DNA of 64,000 nucleotides, from the NCBI RefSeq assembly GCF_000024125.1, contig NC_013222.1:62001-126000 (forward strand), given 5' to 3'. The position numbers and the translations under genes are program-made. Shown piece after piece: positions 26,585-35,282 of this stretch (positions are counted from its first letter, which is position 1; each line of letters starts with the position of its first letter). The DNA comes from Robiginitalea biformata HTCC2501 (GTDB taxonomy: Bacteria; Bacteroidota; Bacteroidia; Flavobacteriales; Flavobacteriaceae). The notes under the pieces were generated by a model. It had not been told where the DNA came from, did not search any database, and saw only the letters and a program-made list of their open reading frames with translations.

Positions 26585-28867
26585 ATGCAAACCTATTCGT
26601 ATTCCCAGGGAATCTACCCCTACCTGCCCGTATTCTACGTGATCTGGTCGGACGACCTCCTTTCCGCATCCGAAATAGCCGTGGTGAAAAAAGCCATCGC
26701 AGCCGACCCCGGCCTGAGCCATGAAGAACGCAACCGGCTGTTGGGGTGGCTGGACCGGGATTCCCCCCCGGACGCGGAGGAGTTCCGCCACTGGAACCAC
26801 CTGATTGTCCGAAGCGGGGTCACCTACCGGGAAGATGCCGACTACCCCCTGAGCGAATTTGCGGCAGCTTTTGCCGAATCGCAGGCGCCGGGGGGTTCGC
26901 CCCATCCCGTCCTGAGGGATATCGAAGTCAACCTGGGCATACAGCCCAACCACTACCGGCACCTTTTCGGGCAGAATGCGGTACCGGTAGCCGTGGCCAG
27001 CGAATTCCAGGGGGAAGTTCTGGCGGAAATGGGCCTCCGCCCGCATTATCCGGACTACCTGACGTGCCGGGAATTCCTGCAGGCCCCCGTTTTTGAGCAG
27101 CATCTGGAGCGGGATAAGGAAGCCCATCGGCAACGGGTGCTCCAACAGTTAAAACGCCTGGCTGCCGAGGGGTATGGAGCCCTGGCGTATCCCCCGGAGT
27201 ACGGGGGGAAAAACGACATGCCCGCCTATGCCACCCTTTTCGAAAACCTGATGTTTATCGACGGGAGTCTGTGCGTCAAATTCGGGGTGCAGTTCGGGCT
27301 GTTCGGCGGCAGCATCCAGAAACTGGGCACGAAACGGCACTGGGAGGCCTATCTGAAAGACGCCGGTACGGCCAAATTGCTGGGCTGCTTTGCCATGACC
27401 GAAACGCGTCACGGATCGAATGTGCGGGGAATCCGCACCACGGCCACTTATGTAAAGGAGTCCGATGAATTGGTCGTGCATACCCCGGGCCCTGACGACA
27501 ACAAAGAGTATATCGGCAATGCGCTTCACGCGCAGATGGCTACGGTGTTTGCCCAACTGATCGTGGACGGTGAAAACCAGGGGGTCCACGCCGTGCTGGT
27601 ACCCATGCGAGACGGGAGCGGCGAGCTGTTGCCTGGAATCCGGGTGGAAGACAACGGCTACAAAATGGGTCTTAACGGGGTGGATAACGGCAAGATCTGG
27701 TTCAACCAGGTACGCGTTCCCCGAGGAAACCTCCTGGACCGGTACGGCAGCATTACCGAATCGGGCAGCTACCACTCGGATATCAAAAACCCGAACAAGC
27801 GGTTTTTCACCATGCTGGGGACCCTGGTGGGCGGCAGGATTTGTGTGGCCCGGGGAGCCCTGGCCGGGGCGCGGTTTGGCCTGTCGATTGCGGTCCGCTA
27901 TGCGCTCAGGCGCCGGCAGTTCAACGACGCCGCCCGTGTACAGGAGGACTTGATCATGGATTACCCGAGCCACCAGGTGCGTCTATTGCCCGCGGTGGCC
28001 AGCAGTTATGTATACCAGGCTGCCCTGACCCGGTTGCTGAAATCCTATGACGGGGCGGACGGTACGGACACGCGTCAGCTGGAGGCCGGGGTTGCCGGCT
28101 TGAAGGCCCTGGTGACCGAGTTCGCGGACCGGACCCTGCAGGAGTGCCGGGAAGCCTGCGGCGGAAAAGGCTACCTCCTGGAAAACCGGATCGGCCAGTT
28201 GAAGAACGACGTGGACATTTTCACCACATTTGAGGGGGACAATACCGTCCTGCTGCAACTGGCGGCCAAAAGCCGCCTGACAGATTTCCGGGCGGAATTC
28301 AATTCGGACGATTTCTTCGGGGTCTTGCGGCTTCTCGGGACCCAGATCGGAAAGCGCCTGTCCGCCATCAACCCGGCCTATACGAATAAAACGGATAGGG
28401 AACATCTCTACAACCCGGCCTTCCACCTGCACGCCCTAACCTACCGCACGGACCGGCTAACCTATACGCTGGCCCTACGGATCCGCGATTATATCAAAAA
28501 GGGGGTCCCCGCCTACCAGGCCTTCCTGAAGGTACAGACGCATCTGCTGGCCCTGGGCCGGGCCTATGCCGCCCTGCTGGCATTTGAATTATTCCTCGAA
28601 CACACGGAGGATCTTTCGGACGACCCGCATGCAGACCTGATCCGGAAACTCGGGACGCTCCACGCCCTGTCGGAGATCCGGGCGGATGCTGCCTGGTACC
28701 TGGAACAGGGGTACATCGGCAAAAGGAAGTCGAAGGCTATCCGCAGCCGGGTAGAACGTTTATGTACCGAATTGCGACCCCATGCCCGGGCCCTGGTGGA
28801 TGGATTTGGCATCCCGCCGACCCGCTTAAGTGAAGTCCCGATTGCCGATCAGTCGGGTTCCTTGTGA
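26585..28867 (+). CDS. Acyl-CoA oxidase / acyl-CoA dehydrogenase family protein
   Basis: The 760-residue product matches the large, two-domain acyl-CoA oxidase branch of the flavoprotein dehydrogenases, which oxidise acyl-CoA to enoyl-CoA. It has an N-terminal helical extension (about 1-150), the FAD/substrate motif AMTETRHGSNVRG (about 273-285), CGGKGYL (about 525), and TTFEGDN (about 547), whose glutamate is the catalytic base in this branch. The C-terminal domain is a helical bundle. Bacterial homologues may use electron-transfer flavoprotein rather than oxygen; the sequence alone does not decide. It stands alone after the pckA terminator and its end overlaps the convergent DUF2807 gene by 19 bases. 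Confidence 0.85.
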   Translation: MQTYSYSQGIYPYLPVFYVIWSDDLLSASEIAVVKKAIAADPGLSHEERNRLLGWLDRDSPPDAEEFRHWNHLIVRSGVTYREDADYPLSEFAAAFAESQAPGGSPHPVLRDIEVNLGIQPNHYRHLFGQNAVPVAVASEFQGEVLAEMGLRPHYPDYLTCREFLQAPVFEQHLERDKEAHRQRVLQQLKRLAAEGYGALAYPPEYGGKNDMPAYATLFENLMFIDGSLCVKFGVQFGLFGGSIQKLGTKRHWEAYLKDAGTAKLLGCFAMTETRHGSNVRGIRTTATYVKESDELVVHTPGPDDNKEYIGNALHAQMATVFAQLIVDGENQGVHAVLVPMRDGSGELLPGIRVEDNGYKMGLNGVDNGKIWFNQVRVPRGNLLDRYGSITESGSYHSDIKNPNKRFFTMLGTLVGGRICVARGALAGARFGLSIAVRYALRRRQFNDAARVQEDLIMDYPSHQVRLLPAVASSYVYQAALTRLLKSYDGADGTDTRQLEAGVAGLKALVTEFADRTLQECREACGGKGYLLENRIGQLKNDVDIFTTFEGDNTVLLQLAAKSRLTDFRAEFNSDDFFGVLRLLGTQIGKRLSAINPAYTNKTDREHLYNPAFHLHALTYRTDRLTYTLALRIRDYIKKGVPAYQAFLKVQTHLLALGRAYAALLAFELFLEHTEDLSDDPHADLIRKLGTLHALSEIRADAAWYLEQGYIGKRKSKAIRSRVERLCTELRPHARALVDGFGIPPTRLSEVPIADQSGSL

Positions 28868-29691
28868 AGTTCGGCCCGGTCCGCAAACCGGCGCAAGGTC
28901 ACCGCGGGTTCCCCATAGAGGTAAGTGCGGGACTGTCCGCTGGCATCCAGGATCAGGGAGGTCCCTGCATGGATGCGGGCCGTTGTCGCCCCGGAGAGGT
29001 TTGCTTCCAGGATACCCGCCACCAGTTTTCGGGCGGATAAACCGCTTTCGCCCGAGAGCCTCAACACCGCGTGGTCGCCGATACCCTCGAGTGTCAGGTC
29101 GGCATTGTCCCCGAGTTCAGCGGATATCGTATCACTATCCGTGTAGATAGTCGCATCCGAGCGTTCGGCCATCCGAACCACCAGGGATTCCGCCCGGATA
29201 TTCAGGTCGGCCCTGCTGTTGCCCGCAAGCGTCACATCGCAGAGGGAAGCGCGCAGGCGCAACTCGGCCCCGGCCGCCCCTTCCGTACGGATGCTGAACA
29301 GGTCGGCATTAAACTCAGCCTCGCCGATGAGCTTGCCCGCAAGCACTTCCACCCCGGACAGCTCCCGGAAAAAAACGGTGATGTCCAGGGCCCGGCTCCC
29401 GGTAATATCGTAAAACGAAGAAATTACAAGCGTGCTGTCCTGCACCTGGAACTGCAAAACATCCACCAGGTTGTCGTCTACCCGCAGCTCGTATCCATCC
29501 GATCCCTGCTGGCGGATCCGGACCTCCAGGTCGTCCTCCAGGCGGAGATACTTAAAGGGCGGGAGGCTTTCGGAGATTTTCACCGGGTTGCGGTTTCCCT
29601 TGATCCTGGGTTTGCGCTGGGCCCAGGCGCCGGCACCGACCAACAAGGCCAGGACCAGGGCCAGTGCGCGCATTTTCTCTATTCGCTTCAT
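28849..29691 (-). CDS. DUF2807 (head-GIN) secreted beta-helix protein
   Basis: The 280-residue protein has a signal peptide (cleavage near WAQ at about residue 25) followed by a DUF2807 domain (about 45-230), a repetitive right-handed beta-solenoid in which short strands such as VTLAGNSRADLNIRAESLVV repeat. These proteins are exported in Bacteroidota; their function is not established. Another ATG six codons in (29673) gives a shorter signal peptide. A -7-like TATCTTTA lies at 29711-29718. Its 3' end overlaps the convergent acyl-CoA oxidase gene. Confidence 0.85.
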   Translation of the reverse strand: MKRIEKMRALALVLALLVGAGAWAQRKPRIKGNRNPVKISESLPPFKYLRLEDDLEVRIRQQGSDGYELRVDDNLVDVLQFQVQDSTLVISSFYDITGSRALDITVFFRELSGVEVLAGKLIGEAEFNADLFSIRTEGAAGAELRLRASLCDVTLAGNSRADLNIRAESLVVRMAERSDATIYTDSDTISAELGDNADLTLEGIGDHAVLRLSGESGLSARKLVAGILEANLSGATTARIHAGTSLILDASGQSRTYLYGEPAVTLRRFADRAELHKEPD

Positions 29692-29810
29692 ACGGTTCTT
29701 TATTCGGACCTAAAGATAAACCAATTCCCGCTTCCCCCGATTCGGCTTGCCCCTTCCTGTCTGCGGCACATGCCCGCACCCCTATCCGGCCACCCGAGCC
29801 CTGCCGGCCA

Positions 29811-29839
29811 ATAAAAAGGCCCGTCGGAAGACGGGCCTT
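29811..29839 (-). terminator. Intrinsic terminator of the act-cox operon
   Basis: A perfect 10-bp stem (AAGGCCCGTC/GACGGGCCTT) with a 4-base loop is followed on the minus strand by TTTAT. It ends the operon 25 bases after the coxA stop codon. Confidence 0.9.
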
Positions 29840-29863
29840 CTAAATAATTTGTTGCAGAAATCG

Positions 29864-31690
29864 CTAATGCTGCAATTCCTCTTCTTCATCCTGGAGCGGG
29901 ATGTGCTGGGGCACATAATCCTGTCCGGGCAGGATGTATTCCCCGTTCTCGTAGGTCTTGCTGTAATCGTACGGCCAGCGGTGCACCTCCGGGATGGCGC
30001 CCGGCCAGTTGCCGTGGATGTGCTCCTGGGGAGCCGTCCATTCCAGGGTTGTGGCCTGCCAGGGGTTCTGGGGTCCGCGCTTGCCGTAAAAGATGCTGCG
30101 GACAAAGTTGAAGGCAAAGACCAATTGTGCGGCCGCCGTAATAATGGCAAATACCGTCATCAGCACCTGGATGTCCACGAGTTCATCGAACATCGGGAAG
30201 GCGGTGTTTTCGTAATATCTCCGGGGTACGCCGGCCATCCCGACAAAGTGCATCGGGAAGAACACCCCATAGGAGCCTACTGCGGTAACCCAGAAGTGGA
30301 CATAGCCCAGGTTCTTGTTCATCATCCGGCCCTGGAACATTTTCGGGAACCAGTGGTAGACCCCGGCAAAAAGTCCGTAAAGGGCCGAAATACCCATTAC
30401 CAGGTGGAAGTGGGCCACCACGAAATACGTGTCGTGTACGTTGATGTCCAGGGTGCTGTCACCCAGGATAATCCCGGTGAGCCCCCCCGTGATAAACGTG
30501 GATACCATCCCGATTGAGAACAGCATGCCCGGGTTCAGTTGCAGGTTCCCCTTCCAGAGCGTGGTGATCCAGTTAAACGCCTTAACGGCCGAAGGGATCG
30601 CGATCAGGAGGGTGGTAAAGGTAAATACCGAGCCCAGGAACGGGTTCATCCCTGAGATAAACATGTGGTGCCCCCATACGATGGTGGACAAAAAGGCAAT
30701 CGCCAGGATGGAGGCAATCATCGCCCGGTACCCGAAAATGGGCTTCCGCGCATTGACCGACATCACTTCGGAAACTATTCCCATCGCCGGGAGGATCACG
30801 ATATATACTTCCGGGTGTCCCAGGAACCAGAACAGGTGTTCAAACAGAACCGGGGATCCGCCCTGGTAGTGCAAAACTTCGCCCTGAATAAAAATATCGG
30901 ACAGAAAGAACGAGGTTCCGAAACTCCGGTCCATCAAAAGCAACAAGGCGGCAGACAGGAGCACCGGGAAAGAGATCACCCCGATGATGGCCGTGACGAA
31001 AAACGCCCAGATGGTTAGCGGCAGGCGCGTCATGGACATCCCCTTGGTCCGCAGGTTGATAACCGTTACAATATAGTTCAGGGATCCCAGCAGGGAGGAA
31101 GCGATAAATATCGCCATGGAGACCAGCCAGAGGGTCATTCCCATACCCGAACCCGGCTGGGCCATCGGCAGGGCACTCAATGGCGGGTAGATCGTCCAAC
31201 CGGCGGCTGCCGGTCCGGCCTCCACAAACAGGGAAATCACCATGATTACACTCGAGAGGAAGAACATCCAGTACGACAGCATATTCAGAAACCCGGATGC
31301 CATATCCCGGGCGCCGATCTGCAGTGGGATCAGCAGGTTACTGAACGTACCGCTCAATCCGGCTGTCAATACAAAGAAGACCATGATGGTCCCGTGGATC
31401 GTAACAAGGGCCAGGTAGATGTCCGCATCCATAACGCCTTCCGGGGCCCACTTCCCCAACACAGCTTCAAACACCGGGAAGGATTCCCCGGGCCAGGCGA
31501 GCTGCATCCGGAAAAGCAGGGACATGGCAATACCGATAAAGCCCATGATCAGGCCGGTAATCAGGTATTGCTTGGAGATCATCTTGTGATCCTGGCTGAA
31601 AATATATTTGGTGACAAAAGTCTCTTTGTGGTGATGTCCGTGATCGTCGTGCGCGTGATCATCGGCGATCGCATGTGCGTGTGCTGACAT
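29864..31690 (-). CDS. coxA: Cytochrome c oxidase subunit I, A1 type
   Basis: CoxA is the catalytic subunit with low-spin heme, heme a3 and CuB. The 608 residues include H99 (low-spin heme), H292 and H341/H342 (CuB), Y296, H427 (heme a3) and H429 (low-spin heme). The GHPEVY motif with E294 marks the A1 proton-pathway type. The N-terminus is His-rich (about residues 3-21), and a hydrophilic tail of about 55 residues follows the last helix. It is the last gene of the alternative complex III operon, starting 37 bases after coxB. Subunits III and IV are at 1.7-3.8 kb in the window. Confidence 0.97.
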   Translation of the reverse strand: MSAHAHAIADDHAHDDHGHHHKETFVTKYIFSQDHKMISKQYLITGLIMGFIGIAMSLLFRMQLAWPGESFPVFEAVLGKWAPEGVMDADIYLALVTIHGTIMVFFVLTAGLSGTFSNLLIPLQIGARDMASGFLNMLSYWMFFLSSVIMVISLFVEAGPAAAGWTIYPPLSALPMAQPGSGMGMTLWLVSMAIFIASSLLGSLNYIVTVINLRTKGMSMTRLPLTIWAFFVTAIIGVISFPVLLSAALLLLMDRSFGTSFFLSDIFIQGEVLHYQGGSPVLFEHLFWFLGHPEVYIVILPAMGIVSEVMSVNARKPIFGYRAMIASILAIAFLSTIVWGHHMFISGMNPFLGSVFTFTTLLIAIPSAVKAFNWITTLWKGNLQLNPGMLFSIGMVSTFITGGLTGIILGDSTLDINVHDTYFVVAHFHLVMGISALYGLFAGVYHWFPKMFQGRMMNKNLGYVHFWVTAVGSYGVFFPMHFVGMAGVPRRYYENTAFPMFDELVDIQVLMTVFAIITAAAQLVFAFNFVRSIFYGKRGPQNPWQATTLEWTAPQEHIHGNWPGAIPEVHRWPYDYSKTYENGEYILPGQDYVPQHIPLQDEEEELQH

Positions 31691-31727
31691 AGTGCTTTTG
31701 TTTTATTCTTTTTCTTTTATAGCAATT

Positions 31728-32792
31728 TTATTCGGCGGCGGTTACGGTCTCCCCAAAAGTCGTCTGACTCTCTATCCACGCCTGGTAATCTTCCTCGCTC
31801 TCCACAATGATCTTCATCTGCATGTTGTAGTGCGACTTGCCGCAGATCTTGTTGCAGAGCAAAATAAAATCAAATTCCCACGGATCCGAATTCGGCTCAC
31901 CTGCCGCTGCGCGTTCTGCCCGAATGGCATTGGTGCGTGCCACTTTTTCCATGACTTCCGGCTTCTGGCGCATCTCGGCGGTGGTGATCGTCGGGGTGAA
32001 GGAAAACTCGGTAATCATCCCGGGTACGCAGTTCATCTGGGCCCGGAAGTGGGGCATGTAGGCAGAGTGAAGTACGTCCTGGGAACGCATCTTGAAATTT
32101 ACCTTCCGCCCAACGGGCAGATGCAATTCCTTCACGATAATGTCGTCGGCGGCATTCGGGTCGGACTCATCCAGCCCGAGCACGTTTGCCCGGTCGATAT
32201 CGATCATCCGGACATTGGCATCCCCCAGCACATTATCCGCCCCCCCGTAACGAGCCGTCCAGTTGAATTGCTGGGCATAGAGCTCCACAATCAGCGGGTC
32301 GTCTTCCTCGTTGACGTCCATGATATTCGTCCAGGTATACAGGCCCCAGATAATCAGTCCGGCCAGGACAATCACCGGGATAATGGTCCAGATAAATTCC
32401 AGACGGTCATTGTCCGCGTAAAACAGCGCTTTTTTGCCCTCTTCGCCCCGGTATTTGAAGGCGAAGTAGTGCAGGAGCGCCTGGGTGATGAACTGGACGA
32501 TAAAGATGATCACAAAGCTCCAGAGCATCAACTGGTCGTAATCCCCCCCGTGTTCGCTGGCGGCTTCCGGCAACAGGAACTTGCTGTATTTCCAGAAACA
32601 GAATATGGTGAGCAAATAGATGAACACCAAAAACCCGAACATCAGGTACCCGTTGTTCTTGTTGTCCTCGTCGCTGGCAACTTCCGAATTCGCTGTTTTA
32701 GCCTTGAGTTGGGAGAATTCAAAGATCTTGGTCATCTGCCAGATGGCGATAGCCACTAAAACCAAAACAGAGATCGTCAATAATGCTGTCAT
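31728..32792 (-). CDS. coxB: Cytochrome c oxidase subunit II
   Basis: CoxB accepts electrons at its CuA site. The 354 residues have hydrophobic segments at about 3-20, 48-67, 88-110 and 133-153, two more than the classical hairpin. The cupredoxin domain follows. CuA ligands are H242, C313, C317, H321 and M324. The position of the usual glutamate between the two cysteines is lysine (C-N-K-I-C); that residue normally contributes a backbone carbonyl, so the site should still form. There is no fused cytochrome c domain, so a separate cytochrome, perhaps ActE or the mono-heme part of ActA, must donate electrons. Confidence 0.96.
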   Translation of the reverse strand: MTALLTISVLVLVAIAIWQMTKIFEFSQLKAKTANSEVASDEDNKNNGYLMFGFLVFIYLLTIFCFWKYSKFLLPEAASEHGGDYDQLMLWSFVIIFIVQFITQALLHYFAFKYRGEEGKKALFYADNDRLEFIWTIIPVIVLAGLIIWGLYTWTNIMDVNEEDDPLIVELYAQQFNWTARYGGADNVLGDANVRMIDIDRANVLGLDESDPNAADDIIVKELHLPVGRKVNFKMRSQDVLHSAYMPHFRAQMNCVPGMITEFSFTPTITTAEMRQKPEVMEKVARTNAIRAERAAAGEPNSDPWEFDFILLCNKICGKSHYNMQMKIIVESEEDYQAWIESQTTFGETVTAAE

Positions 32793-32822
32793 TGTAAACG
32801 GATATAATTCGCTAAATATCTT

Positions 32823-34178
32823 CTAATAATGAAATTGTCTGCTCTCTTCGATAAACGGGTTCCGCGTCGGTTGCAGCGGCGCCTTGGTCATTGCCCGGAA
32901 TATCCAGAAAATAAACGCCCCTCCGAAGAACAGCACAGCCCCGATCTCCGGCACCCCGATATACCACTGGTCGCCAACCGTAGCGGGGGTGATCATCAGG
33001 TAGACGTCCAGGTAGTGCCCCAGCAGGACCACGATCCCGGTCATGACCACAAACCAATTGATGCGTTTGTAGTCGCTGTTCATCAATACCAGGAGCGGGA
33101 ACAAAAAGTTCATCGCCACCATACCGAAGAACGGCAGTTTAAAATCTTCAATCCGCGTGACGAAGTAGGTCACCTCTTCCGGGATATCCGCATACCAGAT
33201 CAGCATGAACTGGCCAAACCAGAGATACGTCCAGAAAATACTGATGCCAAACATGAATTTACCCAAATCGTGGATGTGGCTGTCGTTGACATCCGGCAGG
33301 TACCCCCGGGACTTCAGGTAGATTGTTACCAGGGCAATGGTGGTAATTCCCGAGACAAACATGCTCGCGAAAACATACCATCCGAACAGCGTGCTGAACC
33401 AGTGCGGGTCAACGCTCATAATCCAGTCCCAGGACATGATGGACTCAGTGACCAGGTAGAACACCAGGAATCCGGCAGACCAGCGGAAATTCTTGATAAA
33501 ATTCGAGTTGTCATTGGCCTCGTCCTGCGCAAGCGACAGGCGGCGGGACACTTCGCGGTAGGCGATCCATCCCCCAAGGAACACGGCAGCGCGGATCAGG
33601 AAAAAGGTCGGGTTCAGGTAGCCGGCCTTTCCCTGCAGTAACTCATCGTGGGCAACCGTTTCGGCATCCATCCACACAAAGAGGTGGTTCATGTGGAGTA
33701 CGGAAAGGACCAGGATCACAAAAATGGCAATCCCCCCGGGTACCAGGTAGGCGGTAATCCCCTCCATCACCCGGAACAACAAGGGCGACCAACCGGCCTG
33801 GGCTGCCCGCTGGACCGCGTAAAAGGCCAGGGTACCCAGCGCCAGCATAAAGAAAAAGAAAGCGGCGATATAGATGGCCGACCAGGGGCGGTTCTGCAAC
33901 TGGTGGAGCAGATGCTCGTCGTGGTCGAGGGAGTGGTCCGCATCCTGGGCAGCTGCCCCGTGCTCGGTCGTACTGTCGTACGAGGTAGTTTCGTGGGTTT
34001 GCGCAGCAGCTTCATGGCCTCCGCCGTGACCGTCGTCGTGGGAAGCCGCGACCATGGCCTTGGCCTCCTCAACCGTTGAAGGGGCAGAGATAAACCCTAT
34101 GGCCATGCCCATGAGCCCGAGGGCCATGAGTATGACGGATCCGATTTTCAATCTGTTCGAGAAAGTATACATCTGCAA
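32823..34178 (-). CDS. actF: Alternative complex III subunit ActF (quinone-binding membrane protein)
   Basis: ActF is one of two large membrane subunits of the quinol:cytochrome c oxidoreductase that replaces cytochrome bc1 in many Bacteroidota. The 451-residue protein has about ten helices and is related to ActC/NrfD. After the first helix it carries a His- and Asp-rich loop (about residues 46-90) facing the periplasm, which might bind metal but has no known role. It starts 7 bases after the actE stop. Confidence 0.92.
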   Translation of the reverse strand: MQMYTFSNRLKIGSVILMALGLMGMAIGFISAPSTVEEAKAMVAASHDDGHGGGHEAAAQTHETTSYDSTTEHGAAAQDADHSLDHDEHLLHQLQNRPWSAIYIAAFFFFMLALGTLAFYAVQRAAQAGWSPLLFRVMEGITAYLVPGGIAIFVILVLSVLHMNHLFVWMDAETVAHDELLQGKAGYLNPTFFLIRAAVFLGGWIAYREVSRRLSLAQDEANDNSNFIKNFRWSAGFLVFYLVTESIMSWDWIMSVDPHWFSTLFGWYVFASMFVSGITTIALVTIYLKSRGYLPDVNDSHIHDLGKFMFGISIFWTYLWFGQFMLIWYADIPEEVTYFVTRIEDFKLPFFGMVAMNFLFPLLVLMNSDYKRINWFVVMTGIVVLLGHYLDVYLMITPATVGDQWYIGVPEIGAVLFFGGAFIFWIFRAMTKAPLQPTRNPFIEESRQFHY

Positions 34179-34185
34179 TGCTGCT

Positions 34186-34746
34186 TTATTGTGTTAAATC
34201 TTCCTTGAGTTTCATCACGTATTCGGAAACCTGCCACCGCTCTTTCTCATCCAGCTGCGTGGCATAAGACCCCATAGCGTTCTGGCCGTAATAGATCACG
34301 TGGTAGGTGGTCCCGACATTGATATTCCGTCCCGGGTCCGCATAGCTGGGAACCCCCAGGATTTTCTCGCGTTTTACCAGGTTCCCCTGCCCGTCGCCCT
34401 TGGGCCCGTGGCAAATGGCACAGTACAGCGCGTACAACGCCGCCCCCTCGGCCAGGTTCTCTTCCCGGTTCAGGGAATCCAACGGGCTGGTCAGCGCACG
34501 GGACAATTCCTTGCCTTCCGGGGTATTCTCCAGGCCGTAGGGTAAAGCGCCCCGGGCGATGGTGTTTTCTGCCGGGAGCAGGGCCATGGAACCCCCGGGG
34601 AGCCATTCCACCTCGTCGTAGGCTTCATAGCCAACCGGTTCGTACATATTGGGCATGTACTGGTAATTGGGCTCCCGCTTGTCCTGGCAGGAGGCCAGGA
34701 TCAGGATGCCGGTGAATATCAGGGCGGTATAGAGCGTATTCTTCAT
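34186..34746 (-). CDS. actE: Alternative complex III subunit ActE (mono-heme cytochrome c lipoprotein)
   Basis: The 186-residue protein has a lipoprotein signal (lipid cysteine C20 in ILASC) and a single heme c site CAICH at residues 109-113, with a possible methionine ligand in the NAMGSYA segment. In alternative complex III, ActE carries electrons from the ActA hemes towards the oxidase. It lies 9 bases after actD and is tightly packed in the operon. Confidence 0.93.
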   Translation of the reverse strand: MKNTLYTALIFTGILILASCQDKREPNYQYMPNMYEPVGYEAYDEVEWLPGGSMALLPAENTIARGALPYGLENTPEGKELSRALTSPLDSLNREENLAEGAALYALYCAICHGPKGDGQGNLVKREKILGVPSYADPGRNINVGTTYHVIYYGQNAMGSYATQLDEKERWQVSEYVMKLKEDLTQ

Positions 34747-34755
34747 TGCGCTGTT

Positions 34756-35277
34756 TTACTTTTCGACTCGGTTGATCTCTACGGCGCCGGTTTCCCGGAG
34801 CAGGTCGGTCAGGGCAGCCTCGTCGCCGTGCAATTCGATTTCCATGATAAAGTGGTCGTCCGTGCTGCGCGGATCCGGGTTTTCGGCCTTCTTGAATGGC
34901 CAGAGCCGGCTCCTGAGGTAGAAGGTGATCACCATCAGGTGGGCGGCGAAAAACACCGTCATCTCGAACATAACCGGTACAAACGCCGGCATGTTCTCAA
35001 TATAGCTGAAGCTGGGCTTGCCCCCGATATCCTGGGGCCAGTCCTGGATCATGATGTAATTCATCATCACGATAGCGACTGTCAGCCCGAGGCAGCCGTA
35101 CATAAACGAGGTAATGGCGATCCGCGTGGGCGCCAGGCCCATGGCCTTATCGAGGCCGTGTACGGGGAAGGGGCAATACACCTCCTCAATGTGGTGCCTG
35201 GCGGCCTTAACCTTCTTCACGGCGTGCATCAGCACGTCGTCGTCATCGTAGTATGCCTGTATAACCTTGGATGCCAT
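34756..35277 (-). CDS. actD: Alternative complex III subunit ActD (DUF3341)
   Basis: The 173-residue protein has two membrane helices (about 60-80 and 97-117) and the DUF3341 pattern with the VYCPFPVHGLDKAMGL motif at about residues 34-49. It is a structural subunit of alternative complex III without cofactors. It starts 5 bases after the actC stop codon. Confidence 0.93.
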   Translation of the reverse strand: MASKVIQAYYDDDDVLMHAVKKVKAARHHIEEVYCPFPVHGLDKAMGLAPTRIAITSFMYGCLGLTVAIVMMNYIMIQDWPQDIGGKPSFSYIENMPAFVPVMFEMTVFFAAHLMVITFYLRSRLWPFKKAENPDPRSTDDHFIMEIELHGDEAALTDLLRETGAVEINRVEK

Positions 35278-35282
35278 TGCTG

